Below are positions 1 through 11,919 of a stretch of 64,000 nucleotides of DNA, piece by piece. The stretch lies in assembly GCF_949628265.1 (NCBI RefSeq), contig NC_088786.1, positions 8,494,001 to 8,558,000 of the forward strand, in the 5' to 3' direction. Every line of letters starts with the position of its first letter. Position 1 is the first letter of the stretch. Under the pieces are notes generated by a model. The model saw nothing but the letters and a program-made list of their open reading frames with translations, did not search any database and was not told the DNA's origin. Source of the DNA: Cloeon dipterum (taxonomy: Eukaryota > Arthropoda > Insecta > Ephemeroptera > Baetidae). Both the position numbers and the translations under genes were made by a program.

Positions 1-2300
1 TTGTTTTGAGCTGGATGCGGTTTTGACGCCGATGCTGCTCGTCGCACGCGCATTTCACCCGGCCGAGATTAAGATTTGGGATATAAGCGCATGATTAATG
101 TTCGCGAAGGTTGGATTAGTGGCTTGACAATGGAAGCCCATTGTTGGTCTTGCAGCTTTCAGCTCTGATTCTGTGAAATATGAAGTATATGGAGCTCTGC
201 CTGCATCTCCCGCCAAACAAACAAAAATAAAAGTAGTACGGCTGCGGGGGCAAAGAGCACGAATAGAGATTATTCCAGCCGTAATCATCAGACGTGAACT
301 TTTCGCTAATTGCAAAAGTTGCGTTGGCGTTATATATTTTTTAAGATGGAAAAAATTTCACACATTTGGCATGTCAGTCTTTTTGCAACTGGAGATTAGG
401 TATTGCAATGAAAAATTCCTTTCCATAGGATGCGCAGTAAACATTTTGCGTGTTTAAAATAATTCAAACCGACAGTTATTTCACAGAGGAGGAATAAAAC
501 ACACGACCCGCACCTCTAACTCACTCAACCCGCCGCTGCCGCGAGGATTTGTTCAATATTTCCAGAGAATCTGAGGGTGAAACAGCAGCTGCGCTCTTGT
601 TCTTTCCCTCTTAGTTAGTTTTGTCACTGCGACGACGAGAGGAAAAGGCTGCTGGGTTTCAATGTACGAGAATAAAACGAGGCAGGAGAGCACTTCAGGC
701 AAAATACCATTGTTTTTACATAGAGACAGCGTCATTTTGAGGGTTTGTGCGTCGTTATAAATTAAAATTTTTTAAAAAATCTGCAACCCCAAATCCAGAA
801 CACTCCAAAATTCTGAATTTATGGTTTAAATTGTGGCTGACGATAAAAAGTTCAAGTTTTAAACAAAAGGCTCTGCCCAGGATATTTTGAAACAAATTTT
901 TAAATCAATAGAACCATTATTATCATCTAAAAATACATGGCGTAGAAGCATAGCACAACAAGCAAACTCAAAGTGTCCTTATGTTGCAAGAAAATGGCAT
1001 CAATCAATTTGTCATTGATAATTAGGATGCTTGTTGAGGTGCGCGATTTCTACACTGCCAAGACGAAAACATTATTCGTCAAAATTGTCATATTTGCAAG
1101 TTATAAATTTTGAGTAAAACGCAATATTTTATCTACTCGTGTCGTGGTCCAATTTATAAAATAAGGGGATTAAAATTTGATACCATGTTGATACCGAATT
1201 TGAATCGTGAAGTTTAGAAAATTTTAAAAGTCTGATATATGCCCAACAAAAGGAGTGCCCAGCGTCAAAATTGCAAAAATTTAACATCGTTAGATTCCTT
1301 TTGACCAACCCCAATGAGCTCAAAGCGAAACTGATGTGAATTTCGTTGATTTTGCTCAAAATAATGATCCGAAACTGTTCTACATCCCGTGTGCCTCATG
1401 CTCTCTGAGGAAAAAACGAGTTTGAAAATTAGCGCTGTTTGTTGCGTTGTTGTCAAGTAAAACTACCCCTCCCTCGAGTGATTAAGGGGAGGAGATAGAG
1501 GGTGATTTCACCTCTATTGTTTGGGAAGTTGAACCTGACTACGCAGACGCCGTATGAGTGACGCTTGGTATTGAGACCCCATCTCAAAACTGTCAGTCCT
1601 TGCACGTGGTTGCACGTATTCCATTTGAAATTGCGTCAAGAGAAGCTTATTTTGAAATTTCTCGGTGAGTTTTTTCATCCAACATACATAGATGCAATCA
1701 TTTTTTATTGTAAAAATTTAAAAATAAGGAATATTCAAGAGGCAAAAATAGAAATTGTTCATCAAAACTAAAAATTCGAAACCACACGAAAAAGTTCAAA
1801 ATGGATGAAGTTTAACAATTACACATTTTTTTTAATTTATTGTTATTTAGATTCTATTTTTCCTTAAAAATGCTGCGTATCAAAAAGATCACTCTGCTTC
1901 TTGACATCCCAAGTTGCTCAGATATTTTTTTTCAATGGAAAATAAAAATTTCTATACTATAATATTTTTTGCTGTTGTTTATTCCCATCCAAGTCATAAG
2001 TTTATTTAATGGTACAAAAGTAAATTCAGAAAAACTCCGCTGCTCATAAAAGATACCCGGATTTTCGGAATTTAAAAGAAAAGTAAAAATTTTTCGGAAG
2101 TAAAAATGTAAGAGAAAACATCCGCATTCCTTTGTATCATGTTATTGTTACGCCCTTTTTCACCTTCTTCTCTCTCCCACGTTTACAAGAAGGGTGGGCG
2201 AACAAAATGCCTTTGCGCCTCTCATTGTCACATGCAGGGCATCAACCTGCAACGTGAACCGTGAACGTGGATATTCGCGCCTGTCGATGCTTTTACAAAT
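1..2300. other. AT-rich intergenic DNA, no gene seen
   Basis: Short open frames (all under 100 codons) occur on both strands. None has splice partners, domain resemblance or codon structure that I can support. Homopolymer A/T runs are common. I see no RNA gene or repeat here. Confidence 0.6.
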
Positions 2301-2302
2301 CG

Positions 2303-2350
2303 AGTGACGTCACAGAGTCATACACGCATGCGCGTTGTCCGAGTTTTTGT
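2303..2350 (+). promoter_or_regulatory. Probable THOC2 promoter: CRE and NRF1-like sites
   Basis: A perfect palindromic CRE (TGACGTCA) lies at 2305-2312. It is followed by CGCATGCGCG at 2325-2334, which matches the core of an NRF1-type site. Both lie about 240-270 bp upstream of the THOC2 start codon, in a locally GC-richer stretch. Such pairs are typical of TATA-less housekeeping promoters. The transcription start itself is not determined, so the promoter role is an inference. Confidence 0.5.
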
Positions 2351-2571
2351 TTGTTGGTAGAAAACTTGTGTGGTGGTGAGTCGGTCATGTGTTTTGTTTA
2401 CGCTTAAAACGCTAGAATCACCCGCATTGTTCTTCGTTCCGTTGGAAATCACCTATTTTCGTCACACTTGATTACTCCATTTGTAGATCTGAGAGATATT
2501 TCGTTGGATTCTGCGACAACTTCTCGAGAAAATCGGGAGGAGTGCGCCGGCAACCCCTCGGCCGGTACAGA

Positions 2572-5500
2572 ATGGCGTTGTTATTGAGTGAGGAAGTTTT
2601 GAAGAAATGGGACCGCTCCGGCCGCACAGACTTGTACGCTCTCTTTGCTCCGCAAATTGCAGATTTTAATAATTGCGCTCATTGTAGCATTAGCGAGGCC
2701 AAAACGGTGTTGTCGGAGGAAACGGACGAAAACCTCAATCAATTCGGCAAAGCAATATGGGAGCTAATATCTCGTGGCTTGGACGGCACGCTGAGGCGAG
2801 AATCGATTGTGTCCACCATCGGGGAGATCGTGGTACGTGAATTGTTGGAGCGTGTTACCGTGTATTTCAATTATTTATTAATGTTTCTCGAGGCAGGCAT
2901 CGAACATCGCCGCAGCTGGCGTCATTGCTGATATTTTGAATGTGGTCGACATCGAAACCGCCTGTGAAGGAGACTCGTCGAAAAGAGACAAGTTCTGCTC
3001 GATAACGAGGGACGTCGAACAGGTAATGCCAACGTTTTAAGTGCATTAGGTAATTGAATATTGATCTATCGCAGCATTTGAACGAAAAACTGCTGAAAGA
3101 GCGGCTGGAAATCGACACTCTGCAGGATGTGGGCACTGTCCGGAATAAATCGTTTTACACCAAATTCATCAAAGTCAAAACGAAATTATAGTGAGTATTG
3201 ATTGAAAATTCTTGGTTTTCCTCCAGAGACCAATAAATAATACTATTTCTAAGTTGGTCAATATCTTAAACTAGTGAATACATAAGTGATAAATTATCTA
3301 GCTTATATCTAACTAGTCAAAATTAGTGAACTCAGGGAATTGTTGCTATCTGAAAACTTATCGAGTCCACTTTGCATCAATTTTGTCATTATATAATTAT
3401 GTCTCCTTCCACACAAACTCCATAAGGTTAAAGATCAACTGCTGACAAATGAATGATAAATATTTAATTTTGTAACATTGATTTAATCTGAAACTTTAGA
3501 AAAGAAATAAAATTTAAAATCATCTATTGATCCAAGTTCAAAATTCAAAACCCAATAAATTTGACTTCTCTATTTATTATTATTATTTTTTCAGTTACAA
3601 GCAAAGAAAATTCAACCTGCTACGCGAAGAGAGTGAAGGCTACGCCAAACTGATCACAGAGCTGAGCCAGGAAATCACGGACGAGGTCACCCCAGAGTAC
3701 ATCCTCGAGGTGATCAAATCACTAATTGGCTGCTTCAACCTGGACCCGAACCGAGTTCTCGACGTCATCCTCGAGACGTTTGAGTGCCGACCGCAGCACG
3801 ATGAGTTTTTCGTTCCGCTCATCCGCTCGTACATGGGCGACAGGAAGCTTTTGAGTGAGGTGCTTGGCTACAAATTCACGCTGTACCATAAGGGGATGAA
3901 AGAGGCGGCCAAGCCAGACAGCGAGCCGGTCTGCACGCCCACCTCGCTCTACACGGTCACCGCCCTGATGCTCAAACACGACGTTGTCAGTCTCGACGAC
4001 ATCTACGGATGGGTTAGTGTTTATATTTTAATTGTATTCATGGAAATTTATACTGATATCTGAAACAGCTTTTGCCTGAGGACAAGCACATCTGTACTAC
4101 CTGGGAAAAAGAAATGGCTGATGCTAAGGAGTTTGTTCGCAAGCTGAATATTATCTCAACAAAAGACAAAGAGGAAACGACGGAGGAGCCAGAACCTCCA
4201 AAACAAACTGTAATTTAATTTAAAACTGACTAGGTAATTTATTTCTTCATTCAAATTTTTATTTTTAGGTAAACGTAAATCAAAAGTTTGGTCTGTGCGA
4301 GGCATTGTGCCGTGTCGGAGCGTGGACGCATGTACAGAAAATGTTTGAGCGCATCCCGGAAACATGTCTCATGTCCCAAGCGTGCGTGGCGTCGGCCCTC
4401 TGCGAGCTTTTGCACCTCCTGATTGAACCAGTCTACAGAAAGTAAGCTCAAAGGAGTTTTAATTAATTTTATTCAAGTCGACTTCTTTTTGGGTTGTTGA
4501 TATGTTTATTATTATTTTAAGAACAATTTGAACTTAAGTCCAAATTCAATTTAGTGTTTTCCAAGCAAAATAAGCCCGCAATATTCAGGAGATTTTCATT
4601 TCTTTACTTATACAACAACAAACAGGCGTGCTCTAGCTATTTCTTTCGTTATTCCTTCATTTAAATTACTGGTAAATATAAAAGTTTTAATATTGTTGTG
4701 GAAAAACCAGACAGTTTAAAATGCTTGGGTCTAAACTGATGAAAGCTCCCTTTTATGCTTGAAAAAAGGAGGAAAACAAGTTAATTATTATGTATTGCTC
4801 TAATTTTTGTTGCGTTTTTTATCGATGCTACCACAATGGATAAAAATTGAAACCCAATATGTTTGAAAACCTTATGATCAAAATTTAATGCTCAGCTCTA
4901 ATCCTTACTTTCCAGTAATCTCGGAACATTGAATGGCGTTGTGAAGATGTCATCAAATGCACTGAAAAACCTTCCGTCGTCACCAAAACCTGCGCAGACC
5001 TTTGCCGACCTGAAGGAAATGGTCATGCCAATGCTGCTCTCGTTAGGACCGTCCCTGCACCTTGATCCAGTCCTCTTGTGCAAAGTCATCCGTGTCTTGA
5101 AAGCGTCTCTCACTGTACTAAATTTCCCTCTCGCCACAATCTGTCATTAACTCTTCATTCAACAGACGGGAAAGAAGGAAAACATGCAATCGAAAGCCAT
5201 GTACTTTGACATCATCACCATTCTGGATGAGGTTCTGCTACCCTCCCTTTCCTACCTGGAATCAAACTGCAGCATTGCTGAGGAAATCTGGAGTCTACTG
5301 AAACTGTTCCCGTATCAGCAGCGTTATTGCTTGTACATCAGGTGGAAAAACGAGTCGCATTCCAAGCATCCAGCCCTGATGATGAAACGCGGAGACGCTC
5401 TTAAGAAGATAAAAAACATCATGAAAAGAGTTAGCAAGGAAAACGTGAAACCGGTCGGCAGGTCCATAGGAAAGTTGACCCACAGTTCACCAGGATTTTT

Positions 5501-8500
5501 ATTTGACTATGTAAGTACAAAGCAATTATGTATTTAAGTTAGGGACTGCACAATTTTTTTTAGAACTAAGTCCGGTTTTTAATTTATTTAAAAGCCAGTA
5601 TTTTACCGCTGACCTCAGGTAGAAGTAAATTACAGATGACTAAAAATTTGAACGCGTCCTGAATGATCTTGAGCCAAGGTGGTTAAAACTGGTTTAAACC
5701 TGGCAATTATTGCTGGCATAAATTTGCTTGTTTAAATCTTTAAATTTATGGCTAAAATATGGTGTTTACTGCTGAAACATTGTTAATATTTTATTTTTCA
5801 TGTTAAATTTATAACTTTAAAATTGAAGTCTCAAAATTTTAAATTTCAAGGTGAAGAAATATGTTTTTTTACTTACCTAATTTTAACCAAATTTTGCCAA
5901 TTTATCCGGCTAAATATTGGTTCAAATCGGCTTCGTCTAAATTATTCTTAAAAAGCTGGCTTTTTAGGAACACTCTTAGGATGTGGGAACTGGGAAGTCC
6001 ATTTTAATTTAAAAAATCTTTCATCCAGCTTGGACCTTTTAATCTGCAGTGCCTCTCTTGTTAACGTCACAAACATTTTTTACAACTATCCCAATAATTT
6101 CCTTTTTCTGGGCATTCAAGATCTATTCAATATTCAATTTCAGGTTGTGACTCAAATTCAAGTGTACGACAACTTGATCAATCCTGTTGTGGACTCACTA
6201 AAGTACTTAACAAGTCTTTCTTACGACGTGCTCGGCTGTTGCCTGGTGGAAGCTTTATCGCAAGCTGACAAGAAACGCTTCAAGCACGACGGCACCAGCA
6301 TTTCGCTATGGCTGCAGAGCTTAGCTAGCTTCTGCGGCGCCGTTTTCAAGAAGTACCCCATTGACCTTGCTGGACTGCTGCAATACGTCGCAAACCAACT
6401 ACTGGCACAAAAGAGGTAAGGATTTTTTTTCAAACCTTTGAAATTTTTCACTGAGTGGTCTTGGTGCTTTTTCAATAAATAAATAAAAAACCTATAAAAA
6501 CGGAAATCATTTGCTTGCATTTTTTCAACCTATAAATGGTTGGAACATTTTCTTTTTAAAATTTCAAGTTAGTTTAAGTTTCAATTAAGTTGGACTAAAA
6601 AAATCGTGCTTTTTCGCAGCTTGGACCTGTTGATTGTGAAAGAAATCGTTCACAAAATGGCTGGAGTGGAGGCCGCTGAGGAGCTGACTTCAGACCAACT
6701 GGAAGCCACATGCGGTGGAGAGCTTCTGAGAGGCGAAGCCAGCAACTACGTGGTGACCAAGAACACAAAGAAATCGTCCAACCGGCTGAAAGAGTCGCTC
6801 ACGGAACACAACCTGGCTGTTCCCTTGTGCCTGTTGATGGCTCAACAGCGATACTGTGTTGTTTACAAAGAAACGGAACAAAGCCATTTGAAACTTGTGG
6901 GAAAGCTCTTTGATCAGGTATTTTATTTTTAATTACGTGATTTAATACTTTTCGGAAAAATTGAACAAAGATTTCAGACCAAAATATTGCATATTTCCGG
7001 AAATATAAAATTTTTGTCACTTCTCTAAGCAATTTTTATTACAAATAATGCGTTTTAATTTATAATGGTTTCAGGATTGCATCTTTAATTATTTCAGATT
7101 CTTTAATTTCGTTTTAAATAATTTTTGCAGTGTCAAGACACTCTAGTGCAATATGGAACATTCCTAGCGTCAAGCTTGAACATTGAAGAGTACAACTCGA
7201 GACTGCCTCCAATCAGCAATTTGCTGTCAAAATACTACATTCACTCGGACGTTGCATTTTTCCTGGCCAGACCAATGTTCAATCACGCAATTAACGTAAG
7301 TTTAATCAAAACTCAAATCTCCCATTCAGCTCTGACCTAATCATCTCCACCAGAACCAAGTAGACATCTTGAGAAAGGGTCGGTCCAGCCAGAAGAGCTT
7401 GACTGTGGCCGAGAAGCACGAACTGTACATCGAGGCGTGCGAGCTTATTTTGAATCCGGTCGTGGATTCAGTGAAGCCGCTGCACCCTCCCAAGGTGTGG
7501 GAGGACATCTCGCCCAACTTCATCGTCACCTTCTGGTCTCTCACTTCCTATGATCTCTACGTGCCAGCTGAAGCGTACCAGCGCGAGGTGGACAAACTCA
7601 AACAGCAGGCGCACCAGCAGTCGGACAGTAAGGACGGCAGCTCAACCAAGAACAAACGCGAGCAGGAGAAGACGCTCGCGATGGTCGAGCGCCTTCAGGA
7701 AGAGTGGAAGAAGCACAACGAGCACGTCGATAAGGTCATGGCTAGGCTCAAGAAAGTAGGTGCACAGCTCCGTTAAAAATAAAAATAGAAAAAATTAACG
7801 TTATTTGATTAAATAAAACATTTAACGCGAGAATCCGACAAAATGCTCTGATAATTTGCATGAAGGTTGTTAATAATGTCGCCTAATTATTGTTCTAGGA
7901 AAAAGATACGTGGTTCTTGTCTCGCTCAGCGAAATCGGCTAAGAACGAGACGATTACGCAGTTCCTGCAGCTATGTGTGTTCCCGCGCTGCACGTTCACA
8001 GCTCCAGATGCCCTGTACTGTGCCAAGTTTGTGGAGGTCATTCACAGCCTCAAGGCCACAAATTTCACGACGCTCCTTTGCTACGATAGAGTGAGTGATG
8101 CGTCTTCAATTTCCTTTTTCAGGATTTTTTTATTTTTCAACGAAATTCTTACGCACGATCAATACCAAATTTATTGGCTGAAAGCTGTAAGAGTAGAATC
8201 AAAAATACTTGTTCTAGAAGCCAGCTCATGTTACCTGTAGTATTATCATATGTTTCGAATTTAGATCAAGTCTGGATGTCATGAATCTTCCTAAACATCG
8301 AACAGAACGGAAAGAAAGTTGAAAATGAAGCTAAAATTGAAGTCAGTTTCTCTGCGAAAATTCCTTTATATTTTTTATGATTTTTCGCAATATGTTTGTT
8401 GAGCGATTTTTGATAATGTTTAAACACGTTTACTCATATCGGAAATTCTGGAAATCCATTCCACGAATTTAAAAACTAAAAATGATTCAGCGTCGGAAGA

Positions 8501-11500
8501 GTCTGCAGACATTTTTAACGAGTGAGCTTTACTCTGCTTTTTCATGGAAGTAACGTTTTTTTTCTTATTTTTCTGTTATCAGATCTTTTGTGATATTACC
8601 TACATGGTGACGTCGTGCACAGAAAACGAAGCCAATCGGCTGGGCCGGTTTCTATGCGCGATGCTGGACACCGTGACGCGCTGGCACAAGAGCAAAGAAA
8701 CCTACGACGATGAATGCGCCAATTTCCCTGGGTTTGTTACCAAGTTCAAAGTAAGTAATCAGTTTTCCGACGCCAACGACCACGTTGGATACGAAAACTA
8801 CCGCCACGTGTGCCACAAATGGCATTACAAGATCACCAAGGCGCTGGTCGTTTGCCTCGACTCGAAGGATTACGTGCAGATCCGCAATTCACTCATCATC
8901 CTCATCAAAATCCTCCCGCACTTCCCGGTCCTAGTCAAACTGTACCACATAATTGACGCCAGAATCGAGAAGGTGAGCTGATTTCTGACTTTTTGAAACT
9001 TTTCGGTCAGTTCTTTTCCGTTTTGGTTTTGGCTGGAAAAATGCGTATTTATTATAAGCAATTTGTTAATTTGCTAAACCTTTGAAAATAGGAAACTTTT
9101 GACAGGCGATTACAAGTTCTTTGAAAATAGGTTAAAATGAATATTATTTATATTTTAATTGTTTAAAGAATTAATCAAAGCACGAAATATAAAAAGTTAG
9201 TAAATTTAAAGACCAAATATTTCCAGATAAAACCATAGGACCGCTTTTTCAATTTGTCCACCTCTGCCATTCCTTAATAACATTTTTTTTTTGTGATTCA
9301 GGTGAGGAGTGAGGAGAAGGACAAGCGACAGGATCTTTACATCCTAGCTACGTCGTACAGTGGTCAATTGAAGGCCAGGAGCTCCAAGATGATCCACGAG
9401 AAGGACTTTCATCTTGTGTCCGAAAAGGTTTGTCCTTTGTTTTTATCCTTTTTGGCATATTCTTAAATTAATTTTGATCTACAGAGAGCGGGTGAAACAG
9501 CAAAAAGCGAAGCTAACGCGAGCGAAAGCGCCAGCAAGAAATCCGAAGCCAACGGCACTTCCAGTGAGTGTTCTAAATGGATAAGAAATATGATCAATAT
9601 ATTAGATGCAAATCCAAATACTGAATACCAAGAGACCTTTATTTTTTTTGTAAAATTTATGAATCAGTTGTGATTTGCATATATACATTGCTAAGCTCTT
9701 ATCATCAAATAAAAAATCTAAATCGCTTGAATTTTTTTCAGTTTCAATTTTTGAAGATGATGCACTTCATTAATTTCCTAAACACTCATCATAAGTGTTT
9801 CTTTTTTTTCTTTTATTTTCGTCTAAATATTTTTTATTTTCGTCTAAAAGAAACGCTTAATCCATGGTTAAATACAATATTCATTTTTTGGCTAATAGTT
9901 CTACAGAAGAATTTGGAATAAAATTTAAAAAAAAAATACTATAAAAATAGGTTGAGGATGAAAATTTTTCATCCTGTTTAAGAGCGACGAGTTTAAGTTG
10001 TGGCGCTGTGTTGTTCCAGGTGACAGCAAAAAGCTGATTGTGGTGACTACTCAAGTTGGGTCCAAGAGCTCCCGAAAGGTGGAGGCGACAAGTAGTAGGG
10101 AAAGTCAGAAGAAGGAGGAGAAAAAGGACGACGGAGACCGAAGGACGAAAGAACGCAGGGTAAATTTCCCCAGATTTTAATTAAATTATTTTTAAACATC
10201 AGGCTTTTCATAATTATCAAAAACATACGTTTAGTTCAATCGATTAAATTTTAGGATTTTTTAAAGCCTCCTCAGCTTTCATGAGTGATTTTCGGGAAAG
10301 ATTTGGAAAAAATAGAATTTTAGTGATCGAAATTAGAATCATCAATTTAAATCCCAATTTCTCGTTGGACTTTAAATTTTACCTCCAAGAAAAGTTTGAT
10401 TTTTTTTGTTAATTGCTCAGCATGTCTTCAAGTAAATGAAATTCTAATAAAATTTTTATCCAGGAGTCACCAACCAGCAACAAATGGGAGCGAGACAGAT
10501 ACGATGAGGGAAGTAGCCGCCATAGAGACAATGCTGACGCCGAAGTGAGCAGTTTATCAAATAGCAGTCCTACAGCCTCTAGGCTCAGCCAAGAGCCAGA
10601 CCCAGGTACTTAATATAGTTGTTATTTTAATAAAAAAATATCCTTAATCCTTATTATCGAATTATGTTTTTGCAGACGTAAAGAGGCGCAAAATCGAAGC
10701 TCCCTCCAAGGTTAGTATTGAAGTGACTTAAACGCGAGAGATAGAGGCTGGTATTGAAAGCTGGGGATTGGGCCACGAGCTGAGCGCGCGAACGCCAACA
10801 CACCCCTCTGGCCATGGTCAGCAAGATGCGGCTTGAGCTGTGTCAGTCGAGAATCTCATGTGTTCCACTGCACAAGTTGTGAAAGCGCATCGAGGGACTA
10901 CCTTCCACTTTCCTTTGCAGTCTGCAACGCATGCTTCTTTAGAGAGAGAGAGAGTGAGAGAGAAAGACACTTTCTGTCAACGGTGGCTCTTGTTCAGTGT
11001 CAAACCCAATGTAAACGAAATAAGAAGTGCCTTTTGTATGGTGTGTGTATAGCTGTTCGATCCATGAATGTAAAAAAAAGAAATGTGTTGAGCTGTGAAA
11101 TTAAACAAAAAATTGATTGAGCCGTGGTGGCGTGCGTTCGTTGGAGATTTGGCTAGCTGTCGACTAAACTTGCAATCGGGTACACCCTTGTCTGTCCACA
11201 GAGGTCGGAAGCCGACGACAAGGCTGACAAAAAAGATAAATCCAAAGCCAAGAGCAGTCGCGAAGAAGAAAAAGACTCCCGGAAGGAGCGAAAAACCGGA
11301 AGAAAGAGGGTATGGTGAGGCAGTTTTGGTCGACAATTTTTTCTGACCGTCTATTGCAGGAACGAGGCGAAGAAGGCGCGTCAACGTCGGACTCTACCAA
11401 ACGCAGGAAGGATGAGGAGAGGAAAGCCCAAAACGGAGACCAGGACCCGAGGCTTAGGTTCAGCAGGGAGCGGTCGCCCTACAGCAGAGAGCGTTCTTAC

Positions 11501-11648
11501 GACGAGCGAGACAAACAATATCCTTTTCATCAACGTCAAATTATATATATTTTTTTAATTAAATATTTAACATGTCATATAGATTTTTCGATAATTCCTT
11601 AACAGAATATTCACCAGACGCACAACTGAGAGCAAAAGCAGAAGATGA
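2572..11648 (+). CDS. THOC2: THO complex subunit 2 (mRNA export scaffold)
   Basis: This is the largest subunit of the THO/TREX complex, which couples transcription to mRNA packaging and nuclear export. Coding exons: 2572-2832, 2897-3022, 3075-3190, 3595-4012, 4069-4209, 4269-4441, 4916-5114, 5166-5510, 6144-6415, 6620-6917, 7131-7295, 7354-7755, 7899-8090, 8583-8972, 9302-9427, 9485-9563, 10020-10159, 10464-10605, 10676-10710, 11202-11309, 11360-11517, 11615-11648. They sum to 4,320 nt (1,439 aa plus stop) with phase kept at every junction. Family-typical blocks are [19 protein letters not shown] (exon 4), [20 protein letters not shown] (exon 9), ending in a short extra run [11 protein letters not shown], and [16 protein letters not shown] (exon 13). 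The last ~230 residues are a Lys/Arg/Glu/Ser-rich tail, as in animal THOC2. The start is the first ATG in the exon-1 frame. Human THOC2 is about 1,590 aa, so this one is slightly shorter, mostly in the tail. The small exons 16-22 are the least certain. Confidence 0.95.
10941..10970 (+). repeat. GA-rich simple repeat in THOC2 intron 19
   Basis: A run of AG dinucleotides with single interruptions lies inside the 491-nt intron between coding exons 19 and 20. That intron is GC-richer than the other THOC2 introns. Confidence 0.6.
11518..11614 (+). other. Putative U12-type AT-AC intron in THOC2
   Basis: No GT donor in the frame joins the penultimate and last exons well. The sequence instead shows ATATCCTTTT at 11518-11527, the U12 AT-AC 5' splice consensus, and TTCCTTAAC at 11595-11603, the U12 branch-point consensus. 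A terminal AC lies at 11613-11614, 12 nt after the presumed branch A (11602), inside the usual U12 window. Splicing gives a tail reading [13 protein letters not shown] then TGA, with phase preserved. An AG at 11604-11605 would also keep the frame and add three residues. Confidence 0.75.
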
Positions 11649-11913
11649 TGGCCGTCTGAAGAAGCTTTTGTAGATGTCACTAGGCGGAATCAGTTGGATG
11701 TCTTCTTTTAAATATTAATTGTATCTTTCGTTTTGAATTAAATCAAGGAGAGAGTATTTCATCAAATCTCTTGATAAAACTAATTGTTTTCAATTTTGAG
11801 ACAATTTTCCTGATACAGTTAAATAATGCTTATCAAAAAGGGAAAAGCTATTTCTTTAAGGATTTTGTGAAATATAATTTTCAATCGTTAAATGAGATGA
11901 AATTTCAAACTTA

Positions 11914-11919
11914 AATAAA
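11914..11919 (+). other. Candidate poly(A) signal of THOC2
   Basis: This AATAAA lies about 265 nt after the THOC2 stop codon and is the first clear canonical hexamer on the plus strand downstream of it. The cleavage site is not visible from sequence alone. Confidence 0.45.

Noticed and set aside
8751..8757. GTAAGT inside THOC2 exon 14 as a splice donor
   Set aside because: The reading frame continues through it into the family-conserved [14 protein letters not shown] block, so it is coding.
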